From Enhygromyxa salina (GTDB lineage: Bacteria > Myxococcota_A > Polyangia > Nannocystales > Nannocystaceae): 64,000 nt of DNA. Location of the stretch: contig NZ_JMCC02000009.1 in the NCBI RefSeq assembly GCF_000737335.2, positions 122,232-186,231 of the forward strand, written 5' to 3'. Positions 1 to 8,063 of this stretch are shown here, in pieces. The translations under genes were made by a program, and so were the position numbers. Below the pieces are notes generated by a model. The model had not been told where the DNA came from. It was given only the letters and a program-made list of their open reading frames with translations, and did not search any database. Within the stretch, counting starts at the first letter, position 1; each line of letters opens with the position of its first letter.

Positions 1-14
1 TGCTTGTCGGTCAT
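1..14 (-). CDS. Possible start of a leftward gene cut by the window edge
   Basis: The ATG at 14, read leftwards, opens Met-Thr-Asp-Lys before the window ends. A GGA lies about 7 bases upstream on the minus strand as a weak ribosome site. Four codons are too few to name a product, and the match may be chance. Confidence 0.25.
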
Positions 15-372
15 GATGATTCCGTTCGTTCGGATGGGCTCTAGCGCGGCTGCTTCGATTCAGGTTCGAGTGAGCCGATGGCGGGGAAGCTAAGACCCGG
101 ACCTCGAGGGTCAACCCGCGCGTCGCCTCAAACTCCCTCCCCACCCGGGTAGCCCGAATTCACCACACATCGCGGTGGGGTCGCTTGCGGCGCTCTCGAG
201 GCAGGTTGTGTCAGATCAGCGCGACGAGCTGTCATGCTGCTGCGCTTGCGCCTGCGCCGTCTTTGCCTCGTGTGCCGCCGTGGAGTGTCGCGCAGCAGCA
301 ACGACTGTCTTCAAGCAGTCTGATCGACAATCGTACTCGCGCCCACTCGCGGGCGCCCACCCGCGGACACCG
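15..372. other. Intergenic stretch without a supported gene
   Basis: No open frame here has coding character on its own. The plus-strand frames that cross it continue antisense through the GIDE and dehydrogenase genes and read as shadows. The stretch lies between the end of the 373-990 gene and the possible leftward gene at the edge, so it may hold a promoter for the latter, but no convincing -35/-10 pair is visible. Confidence 0.5.
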
Positions 373-990
373 TCACTCTGTGAGCTCGAGCGGTCGGGTG
401 GTCCCGCCCGCGAGCACCAGCACCTCGGTCAGCGCGCGGTAGCCGGTGGACTCGTCGCCCGGTTCGCTGATCACCCGACCGCGCACCAGGATCTCGCTGC
501 CGGCTTCGAGCACCCACTCGCGCCAGCGAAAGCCCTTGTGAAACAACACGCCCTGGACCGCAGATGGTTCGCGCGCGGCTCGAGCGATCAGCTGGGCGAC
601 GACGAAGGGCGGCGGCGCGAACGGTCCGCCGCGGCCGCGACGTTCGGCCACCTCGATCACGATTGGACAGTCGCACGCGCGCACACAGATCGAGCCGCTT
701 GGATCCTGCAGCTCGAAGTTGACGAACTCGCACAGATCCACGACGGGCTCCCAGCCGCGGACCCCACACTCGCGCTCGACCAGCACCCGCCAGCCCAGCC
801 CGAGCCGGCCCGAGATCGGGGCCCGCCGCGCGTTGGATCCCGCGCGCGCGCGCCCACGCACGACCGCCCAGCCGGGACCCAAGCTCGCGATTGGCGACGG
901 CGCTCGCTTGCCCCGCCTGCGCAGCCGCGCGAGCAAGCCCGCGAGCGGCCGGGCCCACGGTGTGTGTGGCAGCGCGTGGGCTTTGGCCAT
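373..990 (-). CDS. GIDE/MUL1-type domain protein (putative membrane-associated)
   Basis: This protein of 205 residues resembles the GIDE domain of MUL1-like proteins and their bacterial relatives, which are usually membrane proteins of unknown biochemical role. Visible pieces are a GPGWAVVRGRAR stretch near residue 38, a FELQDPSGSICVRA stretch near 92-105 and AGSEILVRGRVISEP near 162-176, matching the family order of charge-reversal, modified-substrate and OB-like strands. No RING finger is present. A much longer frame extends upstream, but it is antisense and shadow sequence; the ATG at 990 lies only 5 bases after the dehydrogenase stop and gives a sensible domain start. It probably forms an operon with that gene. 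Family call is from motif memory. Confidence 0.6.
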   Translation of the reverse strand: MAKAHALPHTPWARPLAGLLARLRRRGKRAPSPIASLGPGWAVVRGRARAGSNARRAPISGRLGLGWRVLVERECGVRGWEPVVDLCEFVNFELQDPSGSICVRACDCPIVIEVAERRGRGGPFAPPPFVVAQLIARAAREPSAVQGVLFHKGFRWREWVLEAGSEILVRGRVISEPGDESTGYRALTEVLVLAGGTTRPLELTE

Positions 991-995
991 GGGTG

Positions 996-1820
996 TCAAT
1001 CCAAGAAGAAGTCGGTGAGCAGCTCTTGCGAGGGATCGACCGCGTACTTGCTCAGATCCGTGACCCCAGCTTCGGCGAGCAGCTCGTCGTCGATGAAGAA
1101 GTTGCCCGTGCAGGTCTTCGCGTCGCGGGTCAGCAGCACGTGGGCGGCGTCGGACATGATCTCCACGGTCCGCGACTGCCTCATCATTTGTTCGCCGCCG
1201 AGCAGGTTCTCTACCGCCGCGGTCGCGATGGGAGTTCGCGGCCACAGGGCGTTGACGGCCATGCCCTTGCGCGCAAACTCGGCGGCCATGCCCAGCACGC
1301 ACATGCTCATGCCGTACTTGGCCATCGTGTAGGCGACATGGTTCTGGAACCACCGCGGGTTGAGGTTGAGCGGCGGCGAGATATTGAGGATGTGCGGGTT
1401 GTCGGCCTTCAGCAGCTCGGGGATGCACGCCTGCGAGGTGGCGAAGGTCCCGCGCGCGTTGACTTGGTGCATGAGATCGAAGCGCTTGAGCGGCGTCTGC
1501 AGCGTCCCGGTCAGCATGATCGCGCTGGCGTTGTTGACCAGGATGTCGAGGCCGCCGAAGGTCTGCACCGCCTGCTTCACCGCGGCCTGGATCTGATCTT
1601 CGGAGCGAACATCGACGATCACGGGCAGGGCCTTGCCGCCTGCTTGCTCGATCTCTTTCGCGGCGGTGTAGATCGTGCCTTCGAGCTTGGGGTGGGGCTC
1701 GGCGGTCTTGGCCGCGATCACGATGTTGGCCCCGTCCTTGGCGGCGCGCAGCGCAATCGCCTTGCCGATGCCACGGCTCGCGCCAGTGATGAAGAGCGTC
1801 TTTCCTGCGAGGTCTGCCAT
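996..1820 (-). CDS. Short-chain dehydrogenase, HSDL2-like, without SCP2 domain
   Basis: NAD(P)-dependent SDR oxidoreductase of 274 residues, probably acting on a lipid, sterol or fatty-acyl alcohol. The cofactor motif TGASRGIG is at residues 12-19, NNAS at 96-99, and the catalytic Ser148, Tyr164 and Lys168 lie in NISPPLN and YTMAK, sequences typical of the HSDL2 (hydroxysteroid dehydrogenase-like 2) branch. Animal HSDL2 carries a C-terminal SCP2 lipid-binding domain that is absent here. The ATG at 1820 was preferred over an upstream in-frame one because the Rossmann fold begins about ten residues later. It is divergent from hemH and followed at 5 bases by the GIDE-domain gene. Confidence 0.85.
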   Translation of the reverse strand: MADLAGKTLFITGASRGIGKAIALRAAKDGANIVIAAKTAEPHPKLEGTIYTAAKEIEQAGGKALPVIVDVRSEDQIQAAVKQAVQTFGGLDILVNNASAIMLTGTLQTPLKRFDLMHQVNARGTFATSQACIPELLKADNPHILNISPPLNLNPRWFQNHVAYTMAKYGMSMCVLGMAAEFARKGMAVNALWPRTPIATAAVENLLGGEQMMRQSRTVEIMSDAAHVLLTRDAKTCTGNFFIDDELLAEAGVTDLSKYAVDPSQELLTDFFLD

Positions 1821-1879
1821 CGCTTGGGTGTGTATCACGAGGGGTGGCCTCCACGCGCTTGGAACTGCTTGCCACACCC

Positions 1880-2968
1880 ATGTCCACGGGCCACAGTGGC
1901 GCGGTCGTGTCCCAGGCTCTGCACCGCACCGGGATCTTGTTGGTCAACCTCGGGACCCCGGACGCGCCGGAGCCGGCCGCGGTGCGTCGATATTTGCGGG
2001 AGTTCCTGTCGGATCCGCGGGTGATCGACATCAACCCCGTCGGGCGCTGGCTGCTGCTCAATTTGGTGATCCTGCCGTTTCGACCCAAGCGCAGCGCGGC
2101 GGCGTACGAAAAGATCTGGACCGAGGCGGGCTCACCGCTGTTGACACATAGCCTCGCGTTGGTCGACGCGCTGCGCGAGCGCATCCCCGCGTGCCCGATC
2201 GAGCTGGGCATGCGCTACGGCAGCCCGTCGATCGAGTCTGGGCTCACCCGCCTGCGCGAGCGCAGCTGTGATCAGATCGTGGTCGTGCCCTTGTATCCGC
2301 ACTACGCCTCGAGCTCGACCGGCTCGAGCGTGGAGAAGGTCTATCGCACGGCCGCCAAGCTGTGGAACACGCCCTACATCACGATCGTCCCGCCGTTCTA
2401 CGAGCACCCGGCGTTCATCTCGGCGTTCACCGAGGTCGCTCGCGCGAAGCTCGAGTCGCTCGCGCCGGACCACGTGCTGTTCTCGTTTCACGGCTTGCCC
2501 GAGCGGCAGGTGATCGCCAGCGCGGATCCCAAGCTGTGCGTGGTCCAGCCCGACTGCTGCGAGCAGCTCGTTGACGGGAACCGCAATTGCTATCGGGCCC
2601 AGTGCTTCGCCACCGCGAGGGCGCTCGCGCGTGCCCTGGATCTGGGCCCGGACCACGGCGTCGAGCGGCGCTGGTCGATCTCGTTTCAGTCGCGGCTGGG
2701 CCGGACCCCGTGGATCAAGCCCTACACCGACGAGGTGGTCCCGGCGCTGGCCCAGCGGGGCGTGCGTCGGCTGGCGGTGATGTGTCCAGCGTTTGTCGCC
2801 GACTGCCTCGAGACGATCGAAGAGATCGGGATGCGGGCCCGCGAAGACTTCACGGCGGCCGGCGGCGAGACCTTGGAGCTGATCCCCTCGCTCAACAGCA
2901 CCCCGGCGTGGGTCGTGGCGGTCGAGAAGATGATCACCGAGCAGCTGCCCCGCCCGCGCTCGGCGTAG
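1880..2968 (+). CDS. hemH: Ferrochelatase
   Basis: Inserts Fe(II) into protoporphyrin IX (or coproporphyrin III) at the end of haem synthesis. The 362-residue product starts its conserved core with GILLVNLGTPDAP, and has the catalytic His in FSFHGLPE, the SxQSRxGRTPWIKPYT region and the acidic ETIEEIG segment. An internal insert carries five clustered cysteines (C...CC...C...C between about 2535 and 2615), resembling the internal [2Fe-2S] ligand segment described for some bacterial ferrochelatases. A GTG at 1844 is an alternative start 12 codons upstream; neither has a strong ribosome site. Cytoplasmic or membrane-peripheral, and divergent from the SDR operon. Confidence 0.93.
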   Translation: MSTGHSGAVVSQALHRTGILLVNLGTPDAPEPAAVRRYLREFLSDPRVIDINPVGRWLLLNLVILPFRPKRSAAAYEKIWTEAGSPLLTHSLALVDALRERIPACPIELGMRYGSPSIESGLTRLRERSCDQIVVVPLYPHYASSSTGSSVEKVYRTAAKLWNTPYITIVPPFYEHPAFISAFTEVARAKLESLAPDHVLFSFHGLPERQVIASADPKLCVVQPDCCEQLVDGNRNCYRAQCFATARALARALDLGPDHGVERRWSISFQSRLGRTPWIKPYTDEVVPALAQRGVRRLAVMCPAFVADCLETIEEIGMRAREDFTAAGGETLELIPSLNSTPAWVVAVEKMITEQLPRPRSA

Positions 2969-2988
2969 GGGAGCGGCAGCGGCTGGTT

Positions 2989-3951
2989 CTATTGCTGCGA
3001 CAACCTGAAGATGTTCCACGCACCGGAGTCGAGCAGGTTGAACCCAAACGGGAATTCGACGTGTCCGTTCGAGTCGACCAGCCCTGCCGGCATGTTGGGA
3101 AACGGACCCGCGGCTCGCATCGCTCGGATCGCCTCGTCGTCGAGCTCGGGCACGCCGCTCTTTTGCACGACCCACAGCTTCAGGATGTTTCCCTGGGCGT
3201 CGAGCCGGACCATGAGCCCGGTCGTGCGACTCGAGCGACCATATTTGTTGCCGCTGGGGTCGGCGCTGTCGATCGCTTTTTGCGGGCGCCAGTGCTCGCG
3301 GACGCGGTCGGCCATGCGGCTGAAGAACGACGAGTAGAGGTGCCGCTCGTTGTCGAGCATGCTCGACTTCTTCCTGTCAACGTCACGCTGGCGGGCGTCG
3401 CTGGAGGGAGGCCGACCAAAGGTGTCGTTGAGCATCGAGGCCGAGCCGCCGAGGCCGGCGAGCTGCTTGGGACCGTGCTGCGAGCCGGCGTCGGCGCCTT
3501 GGGTGTCGAGCGTGCCGTCGCTGGCGGCGACCAAGCTGTCGTCGCCTGCGCCGGTCTGCTCGCCGCTTCGCTCCCCCGTGTCATCACCACGGACCTGCGC
3601 GCGCTCCCCAAGCTCTGGCTTGCCCCGACCAGCTAGAGGCTCGCGCTGGGGCTCTGGGTCGACGGCGGGCTCCGCCTCCGGCTCGACCTGCGAATTCTCG
3701 TTCGCGAGCTGCTCGGGCTGCCGATCATTGCTGACCCGGTCATCGGACGAATCGACCAGGTTGAACTCGACAATCTCTTCCTTCTCTGGCTTGGGGACCG
3801 GCTCGAGCGCGCGCGCGAGGGCGCTGCCGGTTGCGTAGAGCCCAATACCGTTGGCGAGGACCGCCGCGATGACCAACCCGAGCGCCGCCGTCCACGGCAC
3901 CCCCTGACGCCGCTGCGGGGCGCTAAACAGGTAGAGTGAGGAACGGGCCAC
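2989..3951 (-). CDS. TonB-family C-terminal domain protein
   Basis: Membrane-anchored protein of about 320 residues with the layout of a TonB- or TolA-like energy transducer. It has a short cytoplasmic N-terminus, one membrane segment (WTAALGLVIAAVLANGIGLYA), a long Pro/Glu/Asp-rich periplasmic linker, and a C-terminal domain holding GLMVRLDAQGNILKLWVVQKSG and a DDEAIRAMRAAGPFPNMP helix typical of the TonB C-terminal fold. No exbB/exbD partner lies next to it. GTG at 3951 is chosen because translation further upstream crosses a GC hairpin and gives Arg/Pro-rich junk; ATG at 4068 is the alternative. It is convergent with hemH. Confidence 0.75.
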   Translation of the reverse strand: MARSSLYLFSAPQRRQGVPWTAALGLVIAAVLANGIGLYATGSALARALEPVPKPEKEEIVEFNLVDSSDDRVSNDRQPEQLANENSQVEPEAEPAVDPEPQREPLAGRGKPELGERAQVRGDDTGERSGEQTGAGDDSLVAASDGTLDTQGADAGSQHGPKQLAGLGGSASMLNDTFGRPPSSDARQRDVDRKKSSMLDNERHLYSSFFSRMADRVREHWRPQKAIDSADPSGNKYGRSSRTTGLMVRLDAQGNILKLWVVQKSGVPELDDEAIRAMRAAGPFPNMPAGLVDSNGHVEFPFGFNLLDSGAWNIFRLSQQ

Positions 3952-4181
3952 AATTCTCAGCTCGGGCGAGGGCGGCTCGCCCGCTTGCGGGGGCCTGCGT
4001 GGACTTGGGAGCCTAGCGAAACACCAGCGGCTTTTCCATGCGCCCCGTGATCTGCGGCGTAGGCGCAAACCGGGAACGGCGTGCCAGTTTCACGTGGGCC
4101 GGTCGCGCTCGCGTGTGCGTGCTACGGTTACCCGGTCCGGGGCCGTCGACCCTGGCGCCCTGATATCCTCCCTTGATCCAC

Positions 4182-4970
4182 ATGAGCGCGGGAACAAGAC
4201 GTCCACGGCTGCTCGACGGCCACCCACCCGAGCTCCTCGTCTACGACGAGGACACCAGCTGTCCGTACTTGGACGCGCGGGTGGCTCGGCTGCCGATGCG
4301 GCTACCCACCCGTCCGCTGACGGCGGCGGAGTTCAGCGAGCGGCTGCACGTTGGTGATCGCCGCCAAGGCTTGGTGCTGTACCGGCCCAACTGCCCGACG
4401 TGCACGGCCTGCGAGGCGATCCGTCTCGACGTCGAGACCTTCCTCCCCAACAAGACCCAGCGCCGGATCCATCGCCGCGGGCGCGAGCGCTTGCGCGTGG
4501 AGATCGGCCCGCCGGGCCTGAGCGCCGAGAAGGTCGCGCTGTACAACAAGCACAAGGTTGGCCGCGGGCTGATGGGCGAGGGTGACCCAATCGACGAGAC
4601 CGGCTACGGCGCGTTCTTGGTCGACTCGTGCGCGGACAGCTTCGAGATCCGCTACTGGATCGATGGGGACAATGGTGAGCAGCTCGCTGGCGTCGCGATC
4701 GTCGACCGGGGCACCGACGCGCTGTCGGCCGTCTACACCTACTTCGATCCCGATCTCAAAGATCTGAGCCCTGGCGTGTTCTCGATCCTCGAGCAGGTCG
4801 AGCTGTGCAAGCGCACCGGCCTGCGCTGGCTGTACTTGGGGCTGTACGTGTCCGAGTGCCCCTCGATGGCCTACAAGTCGCTGTACCTGCCGCACGAGCG
4901 CCTGCACAGCGGGCGCTGGCTGCTCTACGACCGGCTCCCCGACGGCACCATCGGCAAAGTCGGGCAGTAG
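4182..4970 (+). CDS. bpt: Aspartate/glutamate leucyltransferase or arginyl-tRNA-protein transferase (Bpt/Ate family)
   Basis: Cytoplasmic enzyme that transfers an amino acid from aminoacyl-tRNA to the N-terminus of proteins, feeding the N-degron pathway read by ClpS/ClpAP. The product has 262 residues. Family marks are DEDTSCPYLDARVARLPMR near the start, FSERLHVGDRRQGLVLYRP, the CPTCTACEAIRLDV cysteine motif, and a C-terminal GNAT-like half (AVYTYFDPDL, LYLGLYV, MAYKSLYLPHE). It is slightly longer than the usual 230-250. The in-frame TTG at 4173 is three codons upstream; ATG 4182 is preferred. Whether it moves Leu or Arg cannot be told from sequence alone. Confidence 0.88.
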   Translation: MSAGTRRPRLLDGHPPELLVYDEDTSCPYLDARVARLPMRLPTRPLTAAEFSERLHVGDRRQGLVLYRPNCPTCTACEAIRLDVETFLPNKTQRRIHRRGRERLRVEIGPPGLSAEKVALYNKHKVGRGLMGEGDPIDETGYGAFLVDSCADSFEIRYWIDGDNGEQLAGVAIVDRGTDALSAVYTYFDPDLKDLSPGVFSILEQVELCKRTGLRWLYLGLYVSECPSMAYKSLYLPHERLHSGRWLLYDRLPDGTIGKVGQ

Positions 4971-5069
4971 CTGCGCAATGGCGTTGAGAGCCAGCCCCGA
5001 GGAGCCAAGTCTCCGTGGCGGTCATGGGCGGACACGTAAATGGAGAGGCCCCCACTGGCTGCAGGTGGC

Positions 5070-5178
5070 CAGACGAGAGCCCCCTTGTAGGGGGCCAATC
5101 ATGCCCCTGCGAACAAACGGCCCATTGGGAGCGAGCGAAGCGAGTGACCGCGAAGTGCCAAGGCGGCCGGGGGGGTAA
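5070..5178 (+). repeat. Dispersed intergenic repeat, copy A
   Basis: This stretch aligns base for base with the reverse complement of 44418-44535. Shared blocks include GACGAGAGCCCCCTT, a GGGGGCC that pairs with the CCCCC to form a hairpin, TGCGAAC/CGCGAAC, the 20-base GGGAGCGAGCGAAGCGAGTG, and AAGGCGGC followed by a G run. It sits between the convergent bpt and dctM genes, so the hairpin may also terminate transcription. Confidence 0.75.
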
Positions 5179-5181
5179 TAG

Positions 5182-6996
5182 CTACCCGGGGACCATGTTC
5201 ATGCCGCTGGAGTCGAACGCGGGCTTGATGTCGTCGTCGTCGTCGTCGTCGTAGTCGTCGTCGTCCTCGTCGGGATCGACGGGCACCATGTTCATGCCGC
5301 TGGAGTCGAACGCAGGCTTGGCCCCGCCTTCGGTCTCGTCCTCGTCCTCGTCTTCGTCCTCGTCTTCGCCCTCGGTCTCGGACGCGGCCATCATCTCGGC
5401 GACCGACATCACGCGCTCACCCGTGGGGCCCACCGTGGGCTGATTCGCGCCGAGGTCACCCTCGACGTCCGCGTCGCTGTCGGGATCGTCCTCTGAGCCG
5501 GGGGGGGCCGGCGGGTCCGGGAAGGGCTCGTAGAACGGCTTCTCGCGCATGACCTTGTTGACCAGGCCAAGCGAGATCGACGGCACATAGGTGACCGCCA
5601 TCAGCCCGATCAACATCAGCCCAATGAACGGGATCACGCCGCGCGCGACCTCGCCAAGCGGCTGCCGGAACACGGACGAGGCCACGAACAAGTTGATGCC
5701 GATCGGCGGCGTCAGGTAGCCGATCTCGAGGTTGACGATGAAGATGATCCCCAGGTGGATCGGGTCGATGCCCAGCTGCGTGCCGATCGGGGCCAGCAGC
5801 GGCGCGATGATCAAGATCGCGCTGATCGAGTCCATCAACGCGCCGACAAACAGCAAGAAGATGTTGATGATCAACAAGAAGGTGATGGGCGTGAGGTGGC
5901 GAGCCAAGATCCACTCGACCACGCGCTCGGGGATCATCTCTTCGACCAGGAACGCGTTGAGCCCAAACGCGAGGGCCATGATGATCAAGATCGTGCCCAT
6001 GTTGACCACGGCCTCGGTCAGGATCTTGGGGATGTCCTGCGGGCCGATGTCGCGGTGGATCAGCAGCTCGACGATCAACGCGTAGATCACCGAGACCGCG
6101 GCGGCCTCGGTCGGGGTGAACACGCCCGAGTAGATGCCGCCGAGGATCACGGCGGGCAGGCTGAGCGCCCAGATCCCGCTGCGCAGCCGGTCCCACACGA
6201 TCTTGAACTCGAACGGCTCGCGCTTGACGTTCTGGGCGTTGAACACGGCGCGGCCCGCAAGCAGGATGCCGATCAACATGCCCGGCACGACGCCGGCCAA
6301 GAACAGCTCCGCCACGTCAATTGACTCCGAGCTCGACGCGACGATCGCGTAGACCAGCATCGGGATCGAGGGTGGGATCAAGATCCCCAGGGAGCCGCCG
6401 GACGTGACCAAGCCAAGGGTGAAGCGACGGTCGTAGCCGGCCTTGACCAGCTGCGGGTACATCATCGAGCCAATCGCGATCACCGTGACCGGGCTCGACC
6501 CCGAGATCGCCGCGAAGATCACACACGCGAACACTGCCGCAATTGCGAGGCCGCCGGGCAGCCAGCCAACCAGCGCGCGGGCGAAGTCGACGAGCCGCTG
6601 GGCGATCCCGCCTGCGCTCATGATCGACCCGCTGGCGACGAAGAAGGGGATCGCCAGCAGCACCTCTTTGCTCATCATCTCTGCGGCCTTCTCGGGCAGC
6701 AGATCCAGCGTATCGAGGCCACGGTAGTCCTCGCCGAGCAGCATGAAGCACAAGATCGCCAGCACGCCGATGATCACGAACAGCGGCATGCCAAGCACGA
6801 CCATGGCCGCGAGCGCGGCGAACAGCAGCGTCAGACCCATGCCGACCCCAAACTTGGGATCTTCAGTCGTGAGGCTGCCCTCGTTGGCCATGGCGGTGAA
6901 CGCCAGCAGCGCCACGACGATGAACACGCACAGGGCTCCGAACACGCTGGCGCGCTTGCGGATGTGCTCCGAGGGGGGCGCGAGCAAGGTGATCAT
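5182..6996 (-). CDS. dctM: TRAP transporter large permease DctM, with acidic C-terminal tail
   Basis: Main transport subunit of a TRAP transporter, which imports organic acids or similar solutes using the Na+ gradient. Hydrophobic segments run from about residue 15 to 497, with family marks such as FFVASGSIMSAGGIAQRL, SGSSPVTVIAIGSMM, GGSLGILIPPSIPMLVYA, TPTEAAAVSVIYAL and NLEIGYLTPPIGINLFV. At 604 residues it is far longer than the usual 420-450. The extra part is a cytoplasmic or exposed tail of about 107 residues made of Asp/Glu runs and two copies of KPAFDSSGMNMVP (560-572 and 591-603). Its ATG overlaps the dctQ stop, so the two are translationally coupled. Confidence 0.93.
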   Translation of the reverse strand: MITLLAPPSEHIRKRASVFGALCVFIVVALLAFTAMANEGSLTTEDPKFGVGMGLTLLFAALAAMVVLGMPLFVIIGVLAILCFMLLGEDYRGLDTLDLLPEKAAEMMSKEVLLAIPFFVASGSIMSAGGIAQRLVDFARALVGWLPGGLAIAAVFACVIFAAISGSSPVTVIAIGSMMYPQLVKAGYDRRFTLGLVTSGGSLGILIPPSIPMLVYAIVASSSESIDVAELFLAGVVPGMLIGILLAGRAVFNAQNVKREPFEFKIVWDRLRSGIWALSLPAVILGGIYSGVFTPTEAAAVSVIYALIVELLIHRDIGPQDIPKILTEAVVNMGTILIIMALAFGLNAFLVEEMIPERVVEWILARHLTPITFLLIINIFLLFVGALMDSISAILIIAPLLAPIGTQLGIDPIHLGIIFIVNLEIGYLTPPIGINLFVASSVFRQPLGEVARGVIPFIGLMLIGLMAVTYVPSISLGLVNKVMREKPFYEPFPDPPAPPGSEDDPDSDADVEGDLGANQPTVGPTGERVMSVAEMMAASETEGEDEDEDEDEDETEGGAKPAFDSSGMNMVPVDPDEDDDDYDDDDDDDIKPAFDSSGMNMVPG

Positions 6997-7934
6997 TGTC
7001 CGTCCTCCTCGGCGCCATCGGCGTCGGTAGGTTTGAGGTCGCGCAGCTCAGCCGGCGTCTGTTCGAGCTCGCCGCGCAGCGACAGCACCCCCAGTCCAAC
7101 AAAGCGGGCGGCCATCAGGGTGTAGGCAACGGGGACGACGATGAAGCTCATGAAATAGGGGATTGCGATGCCGTTGTGGAGCCCGCCAAGTCCGTTGGAG
7201 ATGACGTACTCCTCGTGTTTCACGATCACGTAGCGGTAGCCGAGGTAGGCCAGCAACAGGCAAAACAGCGCCGTCAACACGCCCGAGAGCAAGCCGCTGA
7301 TCCGCTGGAGTTTCTCGGGCAGGGCTTGCTGGACCGCCTCGACCCTGAGGTGCAGGTTGTCCTTGGTCGCCATCGAGGCGCCAAGGAACGCGACCCACAA
7401 GGTCAGGATCAGACCCAGGGGCTGCGCCCACGCGAGCCCAGCGGGAAACCGGCCGCAGTGAAAGCTGTACTCACCCGCCAAGCGCAGCTCGATGCATTCG
7501 TACTGCTCGACCTTGCCGGTTCCAAACAGCAGCACGGTCAGGCCCCAGGCAACGAGCATGGTGATCGTTGCGTACAGGGCACACTTCGCGTGCGAGAGCG
7601 GCTCGCCGTGGATCTGCGCGAGCGTCTTGCCGGTCTCGTCGCCGCGGTTCCACAGCTTCCGGCGCGAAGCGGTGCGAAAGCCCAAGTAGATGATCGCCGC
7701 CAGCAACACGAGCGAGATCGGCCCGGCGACGTCCTGCAGCGAGACCCACGTTGGTGTGTCGCGCTCGGCCCCGATCAGCTGGGCGAGCTTGTCGGCGAGG
7801 ACGCTCTCGGGGTCGGCGTAGCGTCGATGGACCACCGAGAGGAACACCACCACCGACATCACGAGCAGCGCGATCACGACGATCACCCGCTCCACTTGGT
7901 ACAGCCAGTGGTTGAGCTTCTTGAGGAACTCCAC
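6993..7934 (-). CDS. dctQ: TRAP transporter small permease DctQ
   Basis: Small membrane subunit that pairs with DctM in TRAP transporters. At 313 residues it is longer than the typical 160-200. Four hydrophobic stretches can be seen: VIVVIALLVMSVVVFLSVVHRRY, ISLVLLAAIIYLGFRTASRRK, a segment around GLILTLWVAFLGASMATKDNLHLRVE (the conserved DctQ signature with its basic and acidic residues), and LFCLLLAYLGYRYV, followed by PYFMSFIVVPVAYTLMAARF. A loop insert carrying several Cys (near residues 115-160) is unusual. The gene ends 4 bases inside dctM. Confidence 0.85.
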   Translation of the reverse strand: MEFLKKLNHWLYQVERVIVVIALLVMSVVVFLSVVHRRYADPESVLADKLAQLIGAERDTPTWVSLQDVAGPISLVLLAAIIYLGFRTASRRKLWNRGDETGKTLAQIHGEPLSHAKCALYATITMLVAWGLTVLLFGTGKVEQYECIELRLAGEYSFHCGRFPAGLAWAQPLGLILTLWVAFLGASMATKDNLHLRVEAVQQALPEKLQRISGLLSGVLTALFCLLLAYLGYRYVIVKHEEYVISNGLGGLHNGIAIPYFMSFIVVPVAYTLMAARFVGLGVLSLRGELEQTPAELRDLKPTDADGAEEDGQ

Positions 7935-8010
7935 CTGCGAACTCTACTACCTAGAAGCCGACCGCAGGTAGGGGGTAGGGTACGCGCGGGAAACGCTCGT
8001 GCACCACGCA

Positions 8011-8040
8011 AAAGACCCAGCGGGGATCCGCTGGGTCTTT
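8011..8040. terminator. Strong bidirectional hairpin between dctP and dctQ
   Basis: A perfect 13-base-pair stem, AAAGACCCAGCGG with its complement, surrounds the 4-base loop GGAT, with A and T runs at the ends. It lies just after the dctP stop in the leftward operon. It looks like an intrinsic or attenuating terminator that would make the binding protein more abundant than the DctQM membrane subunits. Confidence 0.85.
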
Positions 8041-8063
8041 GCGACGGGCTTTGGGAGCCAGGC

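Noticed and set aside
373..2211. Single long leftward frame covering the first two genes
   Set aside because: It runs through the dehydrogenase in a wrong frame; motif-based starts at 990 and 1820 give two clean proteins.
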